NCBI GenBank assembly: GCA_009886035.1
Contig: VFJN01000037.1
Span: 1 to 47,820, forward strand
Origin: Actinomycetota bacterium
Lineage (GTDB): Bacteria; Actinomycetota; Acidimicrobiia; Acidimicrobiales; VFJN01
DNA length: 47,820 nucleotides
Direction of reading: 5' to 3'
The notes beneath the pieces are model-generated. The model saw only the letters and a program-made list of their open reading frames with translations. It was not told the origin of the DNA and did not search any database. The translations under genes and the position numbers were made by a program. Numbering within the stretch: position 1 is the first letter of the stretch; each line of letters opens with the position of its first letter. Positions 15,595-23,701 of the stretch are shown here, one piece after another.

Positions 15595-17338
15595 CCACCA
15601 CGATGTCGCCGGTACCCACGGACTGGCCCAGCACAACCTTGATTTCCGTCACGGTTCCGTCTTTGTCGGCGGCGATGTTGTTCTCCATCTTCATGGCTTC
15701 CAGCACGCACACGGACTGACCAGCGGTCACGGTCTGGCCCACCTCCACGAGCACCTTCACAATGGTGCCCTGCATCGGCACGGAAACCTTTCCGTTGCCG
15801 GCGGCCGCCGCGCCGCCGGCGGTGGCCCGGCGGGGGCGAGGGCCAGCCGAAGCCGTGGCCGCAACCATCGGAACCTCCGGCACCCACATCTTCACCGAGA
15901 AGCGCTTGCCGTTGATCTCCACGTCTACGTCGCGTTGCACCTTGGGGGCCGCGTCGGAATCAACCGCCGGCGCCGTCGGCCCGGAGGTGACACCGGTGAG
16001 ATCGAGGCGATCCTCCACCCATTTGGTGGAGTGCGCGGCCGCCCGGAAATCGGGGTGGCGCAAGATGGCGAGGTCGGCCGGAATAGTGGTGGCGATTCCC
16101 TCGATTCGCATTTCGGTGAGGGCGCGAATCATGCGGTCGATGGCGGTGTCGCGAGTGTCGCCCCACACCACCAACTTGCCCACCAGGTTGTCGTAGTACT
16201 GGCTCACCTCGTCGCCACTTTCGTACCCGCCATCCCAGCGCACCCCGAAGCCCTGCGGCGGCACCAGTTCGGTGATGGTGCCGGGAGAGGGGAGGAACCG
16301 TCCTTCGGCGGGGTTCTCGGCATTGACCCGCACCTCGATGGCCCAGCCCCGGAGGTCGATGTCGTCCTGCGTGAAGGAGAGCGGTTCGCCCGATGCCACC
16401 CGGATCTGCTCGCGCACGAGGTCGATCCCGGACACCAACTCGGTGACGGGGTGCTCCACCTGCAGACGGGTGTTCATCTCGAGGAACCAGAATTCGCCAT
16501 CTTGGAAGAGGAACTCAACGGTGCCAGCGTTGTAGTAACCGCATGCCTTGGCTACCTTCACCGCCGCCTCGCCCATGGCCTGGCGGGTCTCGGGAGGAAA
16601 GGCCGGTGCCGGGCTCTCCTCGATGAGTTTTTGGTGGCGACGTTGGGCCGAGCAGTCGCGTTCGCCGATCCACACCACGTTGCCCTGCGTGTCGCCGATG
16701 ATTTGCATCTCGACGTGACGCGGCCAGGTGAGGTACCGCTCCACGTAGCACTCGTCGCGCCCAAAGCCTTTCAGGGCCTCCGATTGGGCCGACTCGAGCG
16801 CATCGTGGGCCTCGGACGCGCTCGACACCACGCGCATGCCGCGCCCGCCGCCGCCGTAGGCCGCCTTGATGGCCACCGGCCACCCAAACTCGGTACCGAA
16901 GGCCACGACCTCGTCGCTGCTGGCGAGGAACTGGGTGGTGCCAGGAACGCCCTGCACCCCGGCGGCCTGCGCCGCGATGCGGCTCGACACCTTGTCGCCC
17001 ATGACTTCGATGGCCTCGGGCGGGGGGCCGATGAAGGTCACACCCCGTTCGGTGATGGCCCGGGCGAAGTCGGTGTTTTCGGAGAAGAAGCCGTAGCCCG
17101 GATGCACCCCATCGGCGCCGGACTGCTTGATCACCTCGAGGATTCGTTCGGTGTTGAGGTAGCTCTCGGCGGCGGTCTGGCCTCCCAGCGCGTAGGCCTC
17201 ATCGGCGAGGCGAACGTGGAGCGCCTCCCGATCCAACTCGGAGTAGACCGCCACCGTGGCGATGCCCATCTCCTGGCAGGCGCGGATGACTCGGACAGCA
17301 ATCTCGCCCCGATTAGCGATGAGGACCTTGGTAAGCAC
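15584..17338 (-). CDS. accA: Acetyl-/propionyl-CoA carboxylase alpha chain (biotin carboxylase plus carrier)
   Basis: A 584-residue protein that carboxylates biotin with ATP and bicarbonate and carries it to a separate carboxyltransferase. It starts VLIANRGEIAVRVIRACQE and has the ATP-grasp segment AAYGGGGRGMRVV. The active-site block EMNTRLQVEHPVTELVSGID is intact. The C-terminal biotinyl domain has the EAMKMENN motif with acceptor Lys550. An Ala/Arg-rich linker precedes the carrier domain. The length is typical of actinobacterial AccA-type proteins, which serve acetyl-, propionyl- or longer acyl-CoA carboxylases. The beta subunit is not in the window. The GTG start lies five bases from the divergent birA, which encodes the enzyme that biotinylates it. 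Confidence 0.93.
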   Translation of the reverse strand: MLTKVLIANRGEIAVRVIRACQEMGIATVAVYSELDREALHVRLADEAYALGGQTAAESYLNTERILEVIKQSGADGVHPGYGFFSENTDFARAITERGVTFIGPPPEAIEVMGDKVSSRIAAQAAGVQGVPGTTQFLASSDEVVAFGTEFGWPVAIKAAYGGGGRGMRVVSSASEAHDALESAQSEALKGFGRDECYVERYLTWPRHVEMQIIGDTQGNVVWIGERDCSAQRRHQKLIEESPAPAFPPETRQAMGEAAVKVAKACGYYNAGTVEFLFQDGEFWFLEMNTRLQVEHPVTELVSGIDLVREQIRVASGEPLSFTQDDIDLRGWAIEVRVNAENPAEGRFLPSPGTITELVPPQGFGVRWDGGYESGDEVSQYYDNLVGKLVVWGDTRDTAIDRMIRALTEMRIEGIATTIPADLAILRHPDFRAAAHSTKWVEDRLDLTGVTSGPTAPAVDSDAAPKVQRDVDVEINGKRFSVKMWVPEVPMVAATASAGPRPRRATAGGAAAAGNGKVSVPMQGTIVKVLVEVGQTVTAGQSVCVLEAMKMENNIAADKDGTVTEIKVVLGQSVGTGDIVVVID

Positions 17339-17350
17339 GCCCTATGGTTA
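17332..17350. promoter_or_regulatory. Interlocked divergent -10 regions of accA and birA
   Basis: On the top strand TAAGCA-CGCCCT precedes the birA ATG (17344). On the bottom strand TAACCA-TAGGGC precedes the accA GTG (17338). In both, TA sits exactly 12 bases before the start codon, although position six of the hexamer is A rather than T. If both starts are right, each -10 box lies over the start codon of the other gene. Confidence 0.35.
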
Positions 17351-18198
17351 GCGCCGTGCCGGGTACACGTGCCAGATCAGTGTTGCCCGAGGGCCCCGGG
17401 CGGCGCTTTTCCGATGTCCGCTGGGTGGCCGAAACGGGCTCTACCAACGCTGATGCAATGGAGTTGGTGCGCCAGGGCGAGCCGGAGGGCATCGTGCTGG
17501 TGGCCGACTACCAGACGGCTGGTCGGGGCCGGGCCGGGCGCACCTGGACGGCTCCCCCGGGGGCGGGTTTGTTACTCACGATCCTCCTGAGGCCCCCGGC
17601 CGCTGTGATGGATTTGGCCACCATGGCGGTGGCGGTGGCGGCGGCGAGGGCCGTGGAGACCGTGGCCGGGTTCGCACCGCGGCTGAAGTGGCCGAACGAC
17701 CTCGTGTGGCCGGGGGATGGTTCGGGGCCGGATCGGAAACTGGCCGGAATCTTGGCGGAGGCCGACTGGCCGCTGGGGGTCGAGGTGACGGCGGGATGGC
17801 GGGCGCCGGCCCCCGACGAACGAGCGGTGGTGGTGGTGGGTATTGGGATCAACGTGTGTTGGCCCGAGAACCTCCCGTCGGAGTTGGCCGAGATCGCGGT
17901 GGCCTGCAACCACATCGTGCCGACGCCGGTGGACCGGGAGGAGTTGTTGATCGCCCTGCTCAACGCCTTGGGGCCTCACTACGACGCGCTGGTCGCGGGC
18001 GATCGGGCGGGGCTCCTGGCGGCGTGGCGCGAGCGCTCCGCCACGTTGGGTCGCCGGGTCCGGGTTGAAATTTCCTCGGGTGATGTGGAGGGGATGGCGG
18101 TGGATGTGACCGAGAAGGGCCACCTCGTGGTGGAGACCTCCGAGGGTCAGCGCCACTTTTTGGCGGTGGGCGACGTCGTCCACCTGCGTCCCGCCTGA
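17344..18198 (+). CDS. birA: Biotin-[acetyl-CoA-carboxylase] ligase
   Basis: The enzyme activates biotin as biotinyl-AMP and attaches it to the carrier lysine of acyl-CoA carboxylase. The 284-residue protein has the catalytic core: ETGSTNADAM (residues 29-38), the biotin/AMP loop GRGRAGRTW, and KWPNDLVW. A short C-terminal domain of about 50 residues follows. It lacks an N-terminal helix-turn-helix, so it is the monofunctional class without the repressor role seen in E. coli. Later GTG starts at 17356 or 17380 would leave the core intact and give more promoter space. Pairing with accA makes the assignment firm. Confidence 0.93.
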   Translation: MVSAVPGTRARSVLPEGPGRRFSDVRWVAETGSTNADAMELVRQGEPEGIVLVADYQTAGRGRAGRTWTAPPGAGLLLTILLRPPAAVMDLATMAVAVAAARAVETVAGFAPRLKWPNDLVWPGDGSGPDRKLAGILAEADWPLGVEVTAGWRAPAPDERAVVVVGIGINVCWPENLPSELAEIAVACNHIVPTPVDREELLIALLNALGPHYDALVAGDRAGLLAAWRERSATLGRRVRVEISSGDVEGMAVDVTEKGHLVVETSEGQRHFLAVGDVVHLRPA

Positions 18199-18212
18199 CC
18201 GACCCTCGAGAG

Positions 18213-19034
18213 TTAGGGAGTGACCTTCGCGAAGGCGCGGGCCGCGGCGTCGGTGAGCGGGCCCGGGGTGGCCAGGGGGCGCTCGTTCACCCGGTGGACC
18301 GCCTGCACGTCGCGCCCGGTGCTGGTGAGGAAAATCTCCTCGGCGGTCCCGAACGCCTCCATCGAGATGTCTTCCTCGATGGCATCGGTCACCTCGAGCA
18401 CAAGAGCCCGGGTGACCCCGGCCAGGCATCCCGACGACAGCGGCGGCGTGAGCAGTCGGCCGCCGATGCCCACGAACACGTTCGCGCCGGTGCCCTCGCA
18501 GAGCAGGTCGGTGGTGGTGGCGAAGATGGCCTCGCTGGCCCCGCGCTCCCTGGCGTAGGCCAGAGCGACCACGTTCTCGGCGTATGACGTGGTCTTGATG
18601 CCGGCGAGAACACCGCGTTCGTTCCGGGGCCAGGGAACCGTGTGTACCGCCGTGGACGCCGGGGCCGCCGCCAGCGCTCCGGCGGCCACCAGCACAGTGA
18701 TGGCGCCCTCGCCCCGTTCCGACCCCAGCGGGGCCACTCCGCCGGTAACGGTGATGCGCACCCGAGCGAGCGGCAACCGCTGGGCCTCCAGCACCGCGGC
18801 GATGGCGTCGCCGAGCGTGTCGTCGTCGAAGGGGACGCTCAGGCCCAGACCCGTTGCTGAACGCCGCAGCCGTTCGAGATGGCGGCGAAGGGCAAAGGGC
18901 TCGCCGTGGATGGCCTTGAGGGTCTCGAACACGCCATCGCCCACGGTCAGGCCGTGGTCGAAGATCGACACGGTGGCCCGATCGGCGGGGATCAGTGATC
19001 CGTTTGACCACACCAATGTTTCGCTCACCGCCAC
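18213..19034 (-). CDS. pabC: 4-amino-4-deoxychorismate lyase (class IV PLP enzyme)
   Basis: The lyase converts aminodeoxychorismate to 4-aminobenzoate and pyruvate for folate synthesis. The 273-residue protein has the class IV aminotransferase fold. SIFDHGLTVGDGVFETLKA is near the N terminus and GIKTTSYAENVVAL carries the PLP lysine (Lys147). EGTGANVFV follows in the cofactor phosphate region. Branched-chain aminotransferases share this fold, but overlap with pabB settles the choice. The start is GTG at 19034 or 19028. The pabB stop lies within the GTGA at 19028, so the two are translationally coupled. Confidence 0.85.
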   Translation of the reverse strand: MAVSETLVWSNGSLIPADRATVSIFDHGLTVGDGVFETLKAIHGEPFALRRHLERLRRSATGLGLSVPFDDDTLGDAIAAVLEAQRLPLARVRITVTGGVAPLGSERGEGAITVLVAAGALAAAPASTAVHTVPWPRNERGVLAGIKTTSYAENVVALAYARERGASEAIFATTTDLLCEGTGANVFVGIGGRLLTPPLSSGCLAGVTRALVLEVTDAIEEDISMEAFGTAEEIFLTSTGRDVQAVHRVNERPLATPGPLTDAAARAFAKVTP

Positions 19035-20047
19035 GATCCTGACGCAACGTGGAGAAGGTGGCGAGCTTTGAGTTGGGTCTCGGCCCATTCGTCGGCCGGG
19101 TCGCTGTCCCAGGTGATGCCAGCGCCGGTGCCGAAGTGGAGCCGCCCGTCCTCCACCCAGAACGTGCGGATGGCCACGTTCAGGTCGCCCTGGGAACGAT
19201 CGGCATCCACCCACCCGACCGCCCCGCAGTAGATCCCCCGCGCCACCGGTTCGAGGGCGGCGATGTGGTCCAGCGCCGCCAGCTTCGGGGCGCCGCTCAC
19301 GGACCCCGGTGGAAAGGTGGCGGCGATGGCGTCCGCCCAGCCACACCCCGGCCGCAATCGTCCTTCGACGGTGGAGACGAGGTGCACGAGCCCGGGGTGT
19401 TCCTCCACGGCGAGCAACCCCGGCACCGTCACCGAACCGAACTCGCACACCCGCCCGAGGTCGTTGCGCACCAGGTCTACGATCATCACGTTCTCGGCCC
19501 GGTCTTTCTCGGTGAGGCCGGAGAGGTCGGGGGCGGTGCCCTTGATCGGGGCGGAGCGAACCCGGTCGCCGTCGCGCCACAGGAATCGTTCCGGGGAGGC
19601 CGAGGCCACCTCGCAACCGAGATGGGGGAGGCGCACCACGGCGGCGTAGGGAGCCGGATTCCCCTGGGCGAGGGCGGCCCCGAGGGCGGCGATGTCGCCG
19701 CCGGAGGGAAACGGGGCCGATAGCCGTCGGGTGAGGTTCACCTGGTACACGTCGCCCGCCGCGATCGACTCCCGGATGGCCCGCACCCCGGCGAGGAAAG
19801 CCGCCTCGTCGAGCGAGGTGGTCCACTCGCCCGGCTGGGGGCCGGACCAGGCCGGACCCGGCCACGGGCGGGCGGGACGAACGTTGGCGAAGCGGGCGCA
19901 CACCGCTTCACCCTCGAAGGGAAGCACTACCGCCCAGAAGCCGGTGCCGTCGAGGCAGGCCAAATCCGAGGTCACATCCACGAGTTCGGTGGCCAGTCGA
20001 CCACCCACCACCGCGAGGGCAAAGTGGGGTGCGACCATTCTGGACAT
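19025..20047 (-). CDS. pabB: Aminodeoxychorismate synthase component I
   Basis: It converts chorismate to 4-amino-4-deoxychorismate with ammonia from a glutamine amidotransferase partner that is not in the window. The 340-residue protein is a chorismate-binding domain: AGDVYQVNLTRR, SAPIKGTAPD (PIKGT is typical of PabB rather than the PIAGT of anthranilate synthase), VDLVRNDLGRVCE and PPGSVSGAPK. It is shorter than enterobacterial PabB because the N-terminal domain is reduced. ATG 20047 has TACGCT six bases upstream. Confidence 0.9.
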   Translation of the reverse strand: MSRMVAPHFALAVVGGRLATELVDVTSDLACLDGTGFWAVVLPFEGEAVCARFANVRPARPWPGPAWSGPQPGEWTTSLDEAAFLAGVRAIRESIAAGDVYQVNLTRRLSAPFPSGGDIAALGAALAQGNPAPYAAVVRLPHLGCEVASASPERFLWRDGDRVRSAPIKGTAPDLSGLTEKDRAENVMIVDLVRNDLGRVCEFGSVTVPGLLAVEEHPGLVHLVSTVEGRLRPGCGWADAIAATFPPGSVSGAPKLAALDHIAALEPVARGIYCGAVGWVDADRSQGDLNVAIRTFWVEDGRLHFGTGAGITWDSDPADEWAETQLKARHLLHVASGSWR

Positions 20048-20053
20048 GAACGC

Positions 20054-20059
20054 AGCGTA
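20054..20059 (-). promoter_or_regulatory. -10 box TACGCT of pabB-pabC
   Basis: The bottom strand reads TACGCT-GCGTTC-ATG, the six-base leaderless spacing again. The 69-base divergent region also carries TACGAT (20057-20062, top strand), a possible -10 for the acyl-CoA dehydrogenase gene with a leader of about 50 bases. Confidence 0.5.
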
Positions 20060-20116
20060 CGATCAGTGTTCCTCTCCATCCGAAACCGTCCGTAGTCGAA
20101 GAAGGCGCAGCCCAAC

Positions 20117-21265
20117 GTGCACGTGGAGTTCACCGAGACCCAGGAAGCCCTCCGGCACCTCGTGCGCGACTTCGCCGAGGGCGAGATCGCGCCCCACGCG
20201 GCGGCCTGGGACCGCGACCACCACTTTCCCACCGAGGTGGTTCGGGCCATGGGCGACCTGGGCCTGTTCGGTATCCCCTTCCCCGAGCAGTACGGCGGCG
20301 GTGGCGGCGACCTCACCACGTTGTGCATCGCCATCGAGGAGTTGGCTCGCGTCGATCATTCAATGGCCATCACCCTCGAGGCCGGCGTAGGTCTGGGGGC
20401 CAACCCGATCTACCGATTCGGTAGTGAGGCGCAGAAGCAGCAATGGCTCCCCGACCTTTGTGCCGGGGCCACTTTGGGGGGCTTTGGTCTCACCGAGCCG
20501 GAAGCGGGGAGTGATGCCGGTGGCACCCGCACCACGGCGGCTCTGGATGGGGAACGAGCCGAGTGGGTGCTGAACGGCGAGAAGGCCTTCATTACCAACT
20601 CGGGTACTGATCTCACGGCCTTCGTCACCGTCACCGCCCGCACCGGCCCGGGCGAGATCAGCAGCATCATCGTGCCCTCGGGCACGCCTGGCTTTGAGGT
20701 CCAACCGGCCTACCGGAAGATGGGATGGCATGCCTCCGACACCCACGGCCTGTCCTTTGTGGATGCCCGGGTGCCGGAAGGCAATCTGCTCGGAGTCCGC
20801 GGTCGAGGTTTCGCTCAGTTCCTCCAGATCCTCGACGAGGGCCGTATCGCCATTGCGGCGCTGGCGGTCGGCTGCATCCAGGCCTGCCTCGATCATTGCC
20901 TGCAGTACGCCCAGGATCGGCACGCCTTTGGGCAGCCGATCGGGGCCAACCAGGGGGTGGCCTTCCCGGTGGCCGATCTCGCCGTGATGGCCGAGACCGC
21001 TCGTCTCGTTACCTACCAAGCGGCCTGGTTGCACGACACCGGTCGGCCGGTGAAGCAGGCGGCCGCCATCGCCAAACTGCACACCACGGAATCCGCCGTC
21101 ACCGCTACTCGCATCGCCACCCAGATTTTCGGTGGGTCCGGGTTCATCGACGAGACCCCGGTGGCCCGGTTCTACCGCGATGCCAAGATCCTCGAAATCG
21201 GTGAGGGCACCAGTGAAATCCAACGGCTGGTGATCAGCCGCGAACTTGGGCTTCCGGTTCGATGA
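20117..21265 (+). CDS. Acyl-CoA dehydrogenase
   Basis: A 382-residue FAD enzyme that introduces an alpha-beta double bond into acyl-CoA and passes electrons to ETF. Family signatures are GGFGLTEPEAGSD (about residues 121-133) and the C-terminal AKILEIGEGTSEIQRLVISR. The probable catalytic base Glu363 is in GEGTSEIQ, the position used by short/medium-chain and butyryl-CoA types. It starts at GTG 20117 and its stop overlaps the LCP protein ATG (ATGA). The physical substrate is unknown. A branched- or short-chain acyl-CoA would fit with the methylmalonyl-CoA genes nearby, but this is inference. Confidence 0.9.
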   Translation: MHVEFTETQEALRHLVRDFAEGEIAPHAAAWDRDHHFPTEVVRAMGDLGLFGIPFPEQYGGGGGDLTTLCIAIEELARVDHSMAITLEAGVGLGANPIYRFGSEAQKQQWLPDLCAGATLGGFGLTEPEAGSDAGGTRTTAALDGERAEWVLNGEKAFITNSGTDLTAFVTVTARTGPGEISSIIVPSGTPGFEVQPAYRKMGWHASDTHGLSFVDARVPEGNLLGVRGRGFAQFLQILDEGRIAIAALAVGCIQACLDHCLQYAQDRHAFGQPIGANQGVAFPVADLAVMAETARLVTYQAAWLHDTGRPVKQAAAIAKLHTTESAVTATRIATQIFGGSGFIDETPVARFYRDAKILEIGEGTSEIQRLVISRELGLPVR

Positions 21266-22692
21266 AGTTCGGCCGCTCCTCTCGGGGCACGCGTCCTTGG
21301 TCGCAGCGCCTCGTGTTGCTGTTCAACGGCTGCTTCATCGTTGGCTTGCTGGTGGTTGCCGGTGGACTGGGCTACGGATACGCGAAGTACAGCCGACTCC
21401 CTCGGATCGAGGTTGGGTCTGTGCTCAGCACCGAGTCCAGTAGCACCACCCCCCAGAACTTCCTCCTCGTGGGGGTAGATAGCGCGGCCTCGTTGGCGCC
21501 CGACGATCCTGCCGCCGCCGGCCGGGGCGATGTAGGCGGCCTGCGTTCGGACACGATGATGGTGTTGCGAGTGAACCCGACTACGCGTGAGGCCATTCTG
21601 TTGTCGCTCCCGCGCGACCTCTGGGCACCGCTGGCTAGCGGTGGGACGCAGCGGCTCAATACCGCCATCCAGATCGGTGGTCCCGAAAATCTGATCGACA
21701 CGATTGAGCAGTACCTCAGCATCCCGATCAACCATTACGTCCAGGTGGACTTCGCCGGGTTCAAGGGCCTCGTCGATGCCCTTGGTGGGGTGAAGGTCTA
21801 TTTTGCTACCCCCGTGCGGGACGGCAACTCTGGCCTTGACATCAAAGAACCCGGATGTATCGCCCTGGATCCCACGCAGGCGCTGGGGTACGTCCGCTCC
21901 CGTCACTACGAGTACTACGAGAACGGTCGCTGGCGCAGCGATCCCACCTCAGACTTGGGGCGGGTGAACCGACAGCAGGACTTCATCGTACGGGCGGTGC
22001 GGCGAGCCATCGAGAAAGGGGTGCGGAATCCGGTCAGCCTCGACCGTCTCGTGGACGCTGGATTGAAGACGGTCACGGTCGACGAGACCCTTGTCGCCAG
22101 TGACATCGTGAGCCTGGCGGCGGCCTTTAGAAGCTTCGACCCGGATGGTCTCGGCACGTACACCCTTCCGGTACGGGGCGACAGTGTGGGCGGCGCCTCC
22201 GTGTTGCGGCTCATCGCGGATGAGGCCCAGCCCATCCTGGCGCTCTTCCGGGGTTCGCCCTCCGGCGAGGCAACCCCCGGTGATGTGCGGGTGCAAGTGC
22301 TCAACGGCACCGGCCGTTCGGGCGAGGCCGGTTTGGTGAGCAAGGCGCTGGGGGCGGTGGGCTTCGGTGTTGCGGGTACCGGGGATGAAGGCGGCGCCGT
22401 GGCCCATACGATCGTTCGTTTTCAGGCTGGGCAACAAGCGTCGGCCGACCTCGTGGCCCGGTACCTCGATGCCGACGTCGAGTTCCAGGTGGTGACGGAA
22501 GCGCTGCCCGCCGATGTCGTGGTGGTGAGCGGTTTCGACTACCTCGGGGTGCGCTCAACGCCCCGGCCACCCTCACCGTCTACCTCCACCCCGGTGGGGA
22601 GCGCGCCGGCGACCGACACCGCGCTCCCCACCACCACCAGCACCAGCGTCGTCGGGAAGGTGCCCGAGCCGCCCCCGGAGGCCAACTGTTGA
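21262..22692 (+). CDS. LytR-CpsA-Psr family protein with LytR_C domain
   Basis: LCP proteins transfer polyprenyl-linked glycopolymers to peptidoglycan, or arabinogalactan in mycobacteria, outside the membrane. The 476-residue protein has one N-terminal membrane helix (about residues 18-41). The LCP domain contains GGLRSDTMMVLRVNP and LLSLPRDLW, with the Arg/Asp residues that bind pyrophosphate. ALGYVRSRHYEYYENG follows. A LytR_C domain begins near VRVQVLNGTGRSGEAGLV (about residue 345), and the C-terminal tail is rich in Thr, Ser and Pro. It precedes the nucleotide-sugar genes and would attach the finished polymer. Confidence 0.9.
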   Translation: MKFGRSSRGTRPWSQRLVLLFNGCFIVGLLVVAGGLGYGYAKYSRLPRIEVGSVLSTESSSTTPQNFLLVGVDSAASLAPDDPAAAGRGDVGGLRSDTMMVLRVNPTTREAILLSLPRDLWAPLASGGTQRLNTAIQIGGPENLIDTIEQYLSIPINHYVQVDFAGFKGLVDALGGVKVYFATPVRDGNSGLDIKEPGCIALDPTQALGYVRSRHYEYYENGRWRSDPTSDLGRVNRQQDFIVRAVRRAIEKGVRNPVSLDRLVDAGLKTVTVDETLVASDIVSLAAAFRSFDPDGLGTYTLPVRGDSVGGASVLRLIADEAQPILALFRGSPSGEATPGDVRVQVLNGTGRSGEAGLVSKALGAVGFGVAGTGDEGGAVAHTIVRFQAGQQASADLVARYLDADVEFQVVTEALPADVVVVSGFDYLGVRSTPRPPSPSTSTPVGSAPATDTALPTTTSTSVVGKVPEPPPEANC

Positions 22693-22693
22693 G

Positions 22694-22711
22694 GGCCGGG
22701 GTAAACCGGCC
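22694..22711. terminator. Hairpin just after the LCP stop codon
   Basis: GGCCGG-GGTAAA-CCGGCC is a perfect six-base inverted repeat two bases after the LCP gene stop. It has no T tract, so it may be a weak terminator or attenuator separating this gene from rmlA. Confidence 0.4.
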
Positions 22712-22712
22712 G

Positions 22713-22742
22713 TTGGGTGCCTCGCGGGCAACGTGTCAGAAT
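22713..22742 (+). promoter_or_regulatory. Possible rmlA promoter
   Basis: TTGGGT (22713-22718) and CAGAAT (22737-22742) are 18 bases apart. They would start transcription at about 22749-22751, just before an 18-codon reading frame that overlaps rmlA. Both boxes are imperfect. Confidence 0.35.
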
Positions 22743-22751
22743 CCCACCCCC

Positions 22752-22808
22752 ATGGATTACTTTCTCCAACTCCCTGAGCCCGGGGCGCCCCCGGAGGTCC
22801 CACGATGA
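22752..22808 (+). CDS. Possible 18-codon leader peptide overlapping rmlA
   Basis: An ATG at 22752 opens a frame for MDYFLQLPEPGAPPEVPR that stops at TGA 22806-22808, overlapping the rmlA ATG as ATGA. A candidate -10 box lies nine bases upstream, so it could be translated from a nearly leaderless transcript. The frame runs across the strong rmlA ribosome site GGAGGT (22793-22798), which would make rmlA translation depend on it. Against this, rmlA has its own excellent ribosome site and needs no coupling. The peptide is proline-rich and matches nothing I recognise. Confidence 0.3.
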   Translation: MDYFLQLPEPGAPPEVPR

Positions 22809-23701
22809 AGGGCATCGTGCTCGCGGGAGGGAAAGCGACCCGGCTGAGCCCGGCGAGTCGGGCCACCTCCAAGCAACTCATGCATGTCTACGACAAGCCG
22901 CTGATTTATTACCCCATCAGCACCCTCTTGCACGCTCGGATCAACGAAATCCTCGTGATTTCCACCCCTGAGCAACTACCCCTGTTCGAAGACTTACTTG
23001 GCGACGGTTCGGCGTGGGGGTGCCAGTTCTCCTACGCCGCCCAGCCGGAACCGAATGGGATCGCGGCCGCCTTCCTCATCGGTGACGAGTTCATCGGTGG
23101 CGACAGCGTGGCCTTGATCCTGGGCGACAACATTTTCTACGGGGTGGGCCTCGGCGAGCAGCTCCAGCGCTACACAGAGCCTGAAGGGGCCGTGGTGTTC
23201 GGGCTCTGGGTGCCCGATCCCGAGCGCTATGGGGTGCTCGAACTCGATGCGGCCGGTACCGTGACCGCCGTATTGGAGAAACCGGCGGTGGCGCCGTCGA
23301 ACTACATGATCCCTGGTCTTTACTTTTACGACAACAGCGTGGTGGAGGTGGCCCGCACCACCGCCCCGAGTGCACGAGGCGAACTGGAGATCAGCGAGGT
23401 GAACAACCGCTACCTGCGGGAGAGTCGCCTGCAGGTCTCCAAACTTCCCTTCTCCACCGAGTGGTTCGACGTGGGGACCTTCGATGCCCTGCTGGATGCC
23501 CAGCAGTGGGTTGCGGGCCATCAGCGCCGTAAGGGCCTGCTGGTGGGTTCGCCCGAGACCGCCGCCTACCGCGAAGGGTTCATCAACGCCGAGCAGTTGC
23601 GGTTCTTGGCCGCCGCCACCGATCACGGAGACGATCTCGCGAAGAGCGGCTACGGGGACCATCTCCTTCGTTTTCTCGAGTTCGAAGCCGGCGGGGAGTA
23701 A
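22805..23701 (+). CDS. rmlA: Glucose-1-phosphate thymidylyltransferase
   Basis: It makes dTDP-glucose from dTTP and glucose-1-phosphate, the first step to dTDP-6-deoxyhexoses. The 298-residue protein has the nucleotidyltransferase opening GIVLAGGKATRLSP, SKQLMHVYDKPLIYYPISTL, LILGDNIFYG (metal-binding Asp) and STEWFDVGTFDALLDA. The usual GxGTR loop reads GKATR here and LPVYDKP is MHVYDKP, so it is somewhat diverged but has the key Arg and Lys residues. The ATG has GGAGGT six bases upstream. The gene starts the tightly packed run rmlA-rmlC-rmlB-rmlD-ugd-uxs. Confidence 0.9.
   Translation: MKGIVLAGGKATRLSPASRATSKQLMHVYDKPLIYYPISTLLHARINEILVISTPEQLPLFEDLLGDGSAWGCQFSYAAQPEPNGIAAAFLIGDEFIGGDSVALILGDNIFYGVGLGEQLQRYTEPEGAVVFGLWVPDPERYGVLELDAAGTVTAVLEKPAVAPSNYMIPGLYFYDNSVVEVARTTAPSARGELEISEVNNRYLRESRLQVSKLPFSTEWFDVGTFDALLDAQQWVAGHQRRKGLLVGSPETAAYREGFINAEQLRFLAAATDHGDDLAKSGYGDHLLRFLEFEAGGE

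Noticed and set aside
19035-19901. Upstream in-frame extension of pabC giving a protein of about 560 residues
   Set aside because: The extension lies antisense-free but fully inside pabB in another frame, is arginine- and proline-rich, and shows no conserved motif, while pabB is intact. It is a GC-rich shadow frame.
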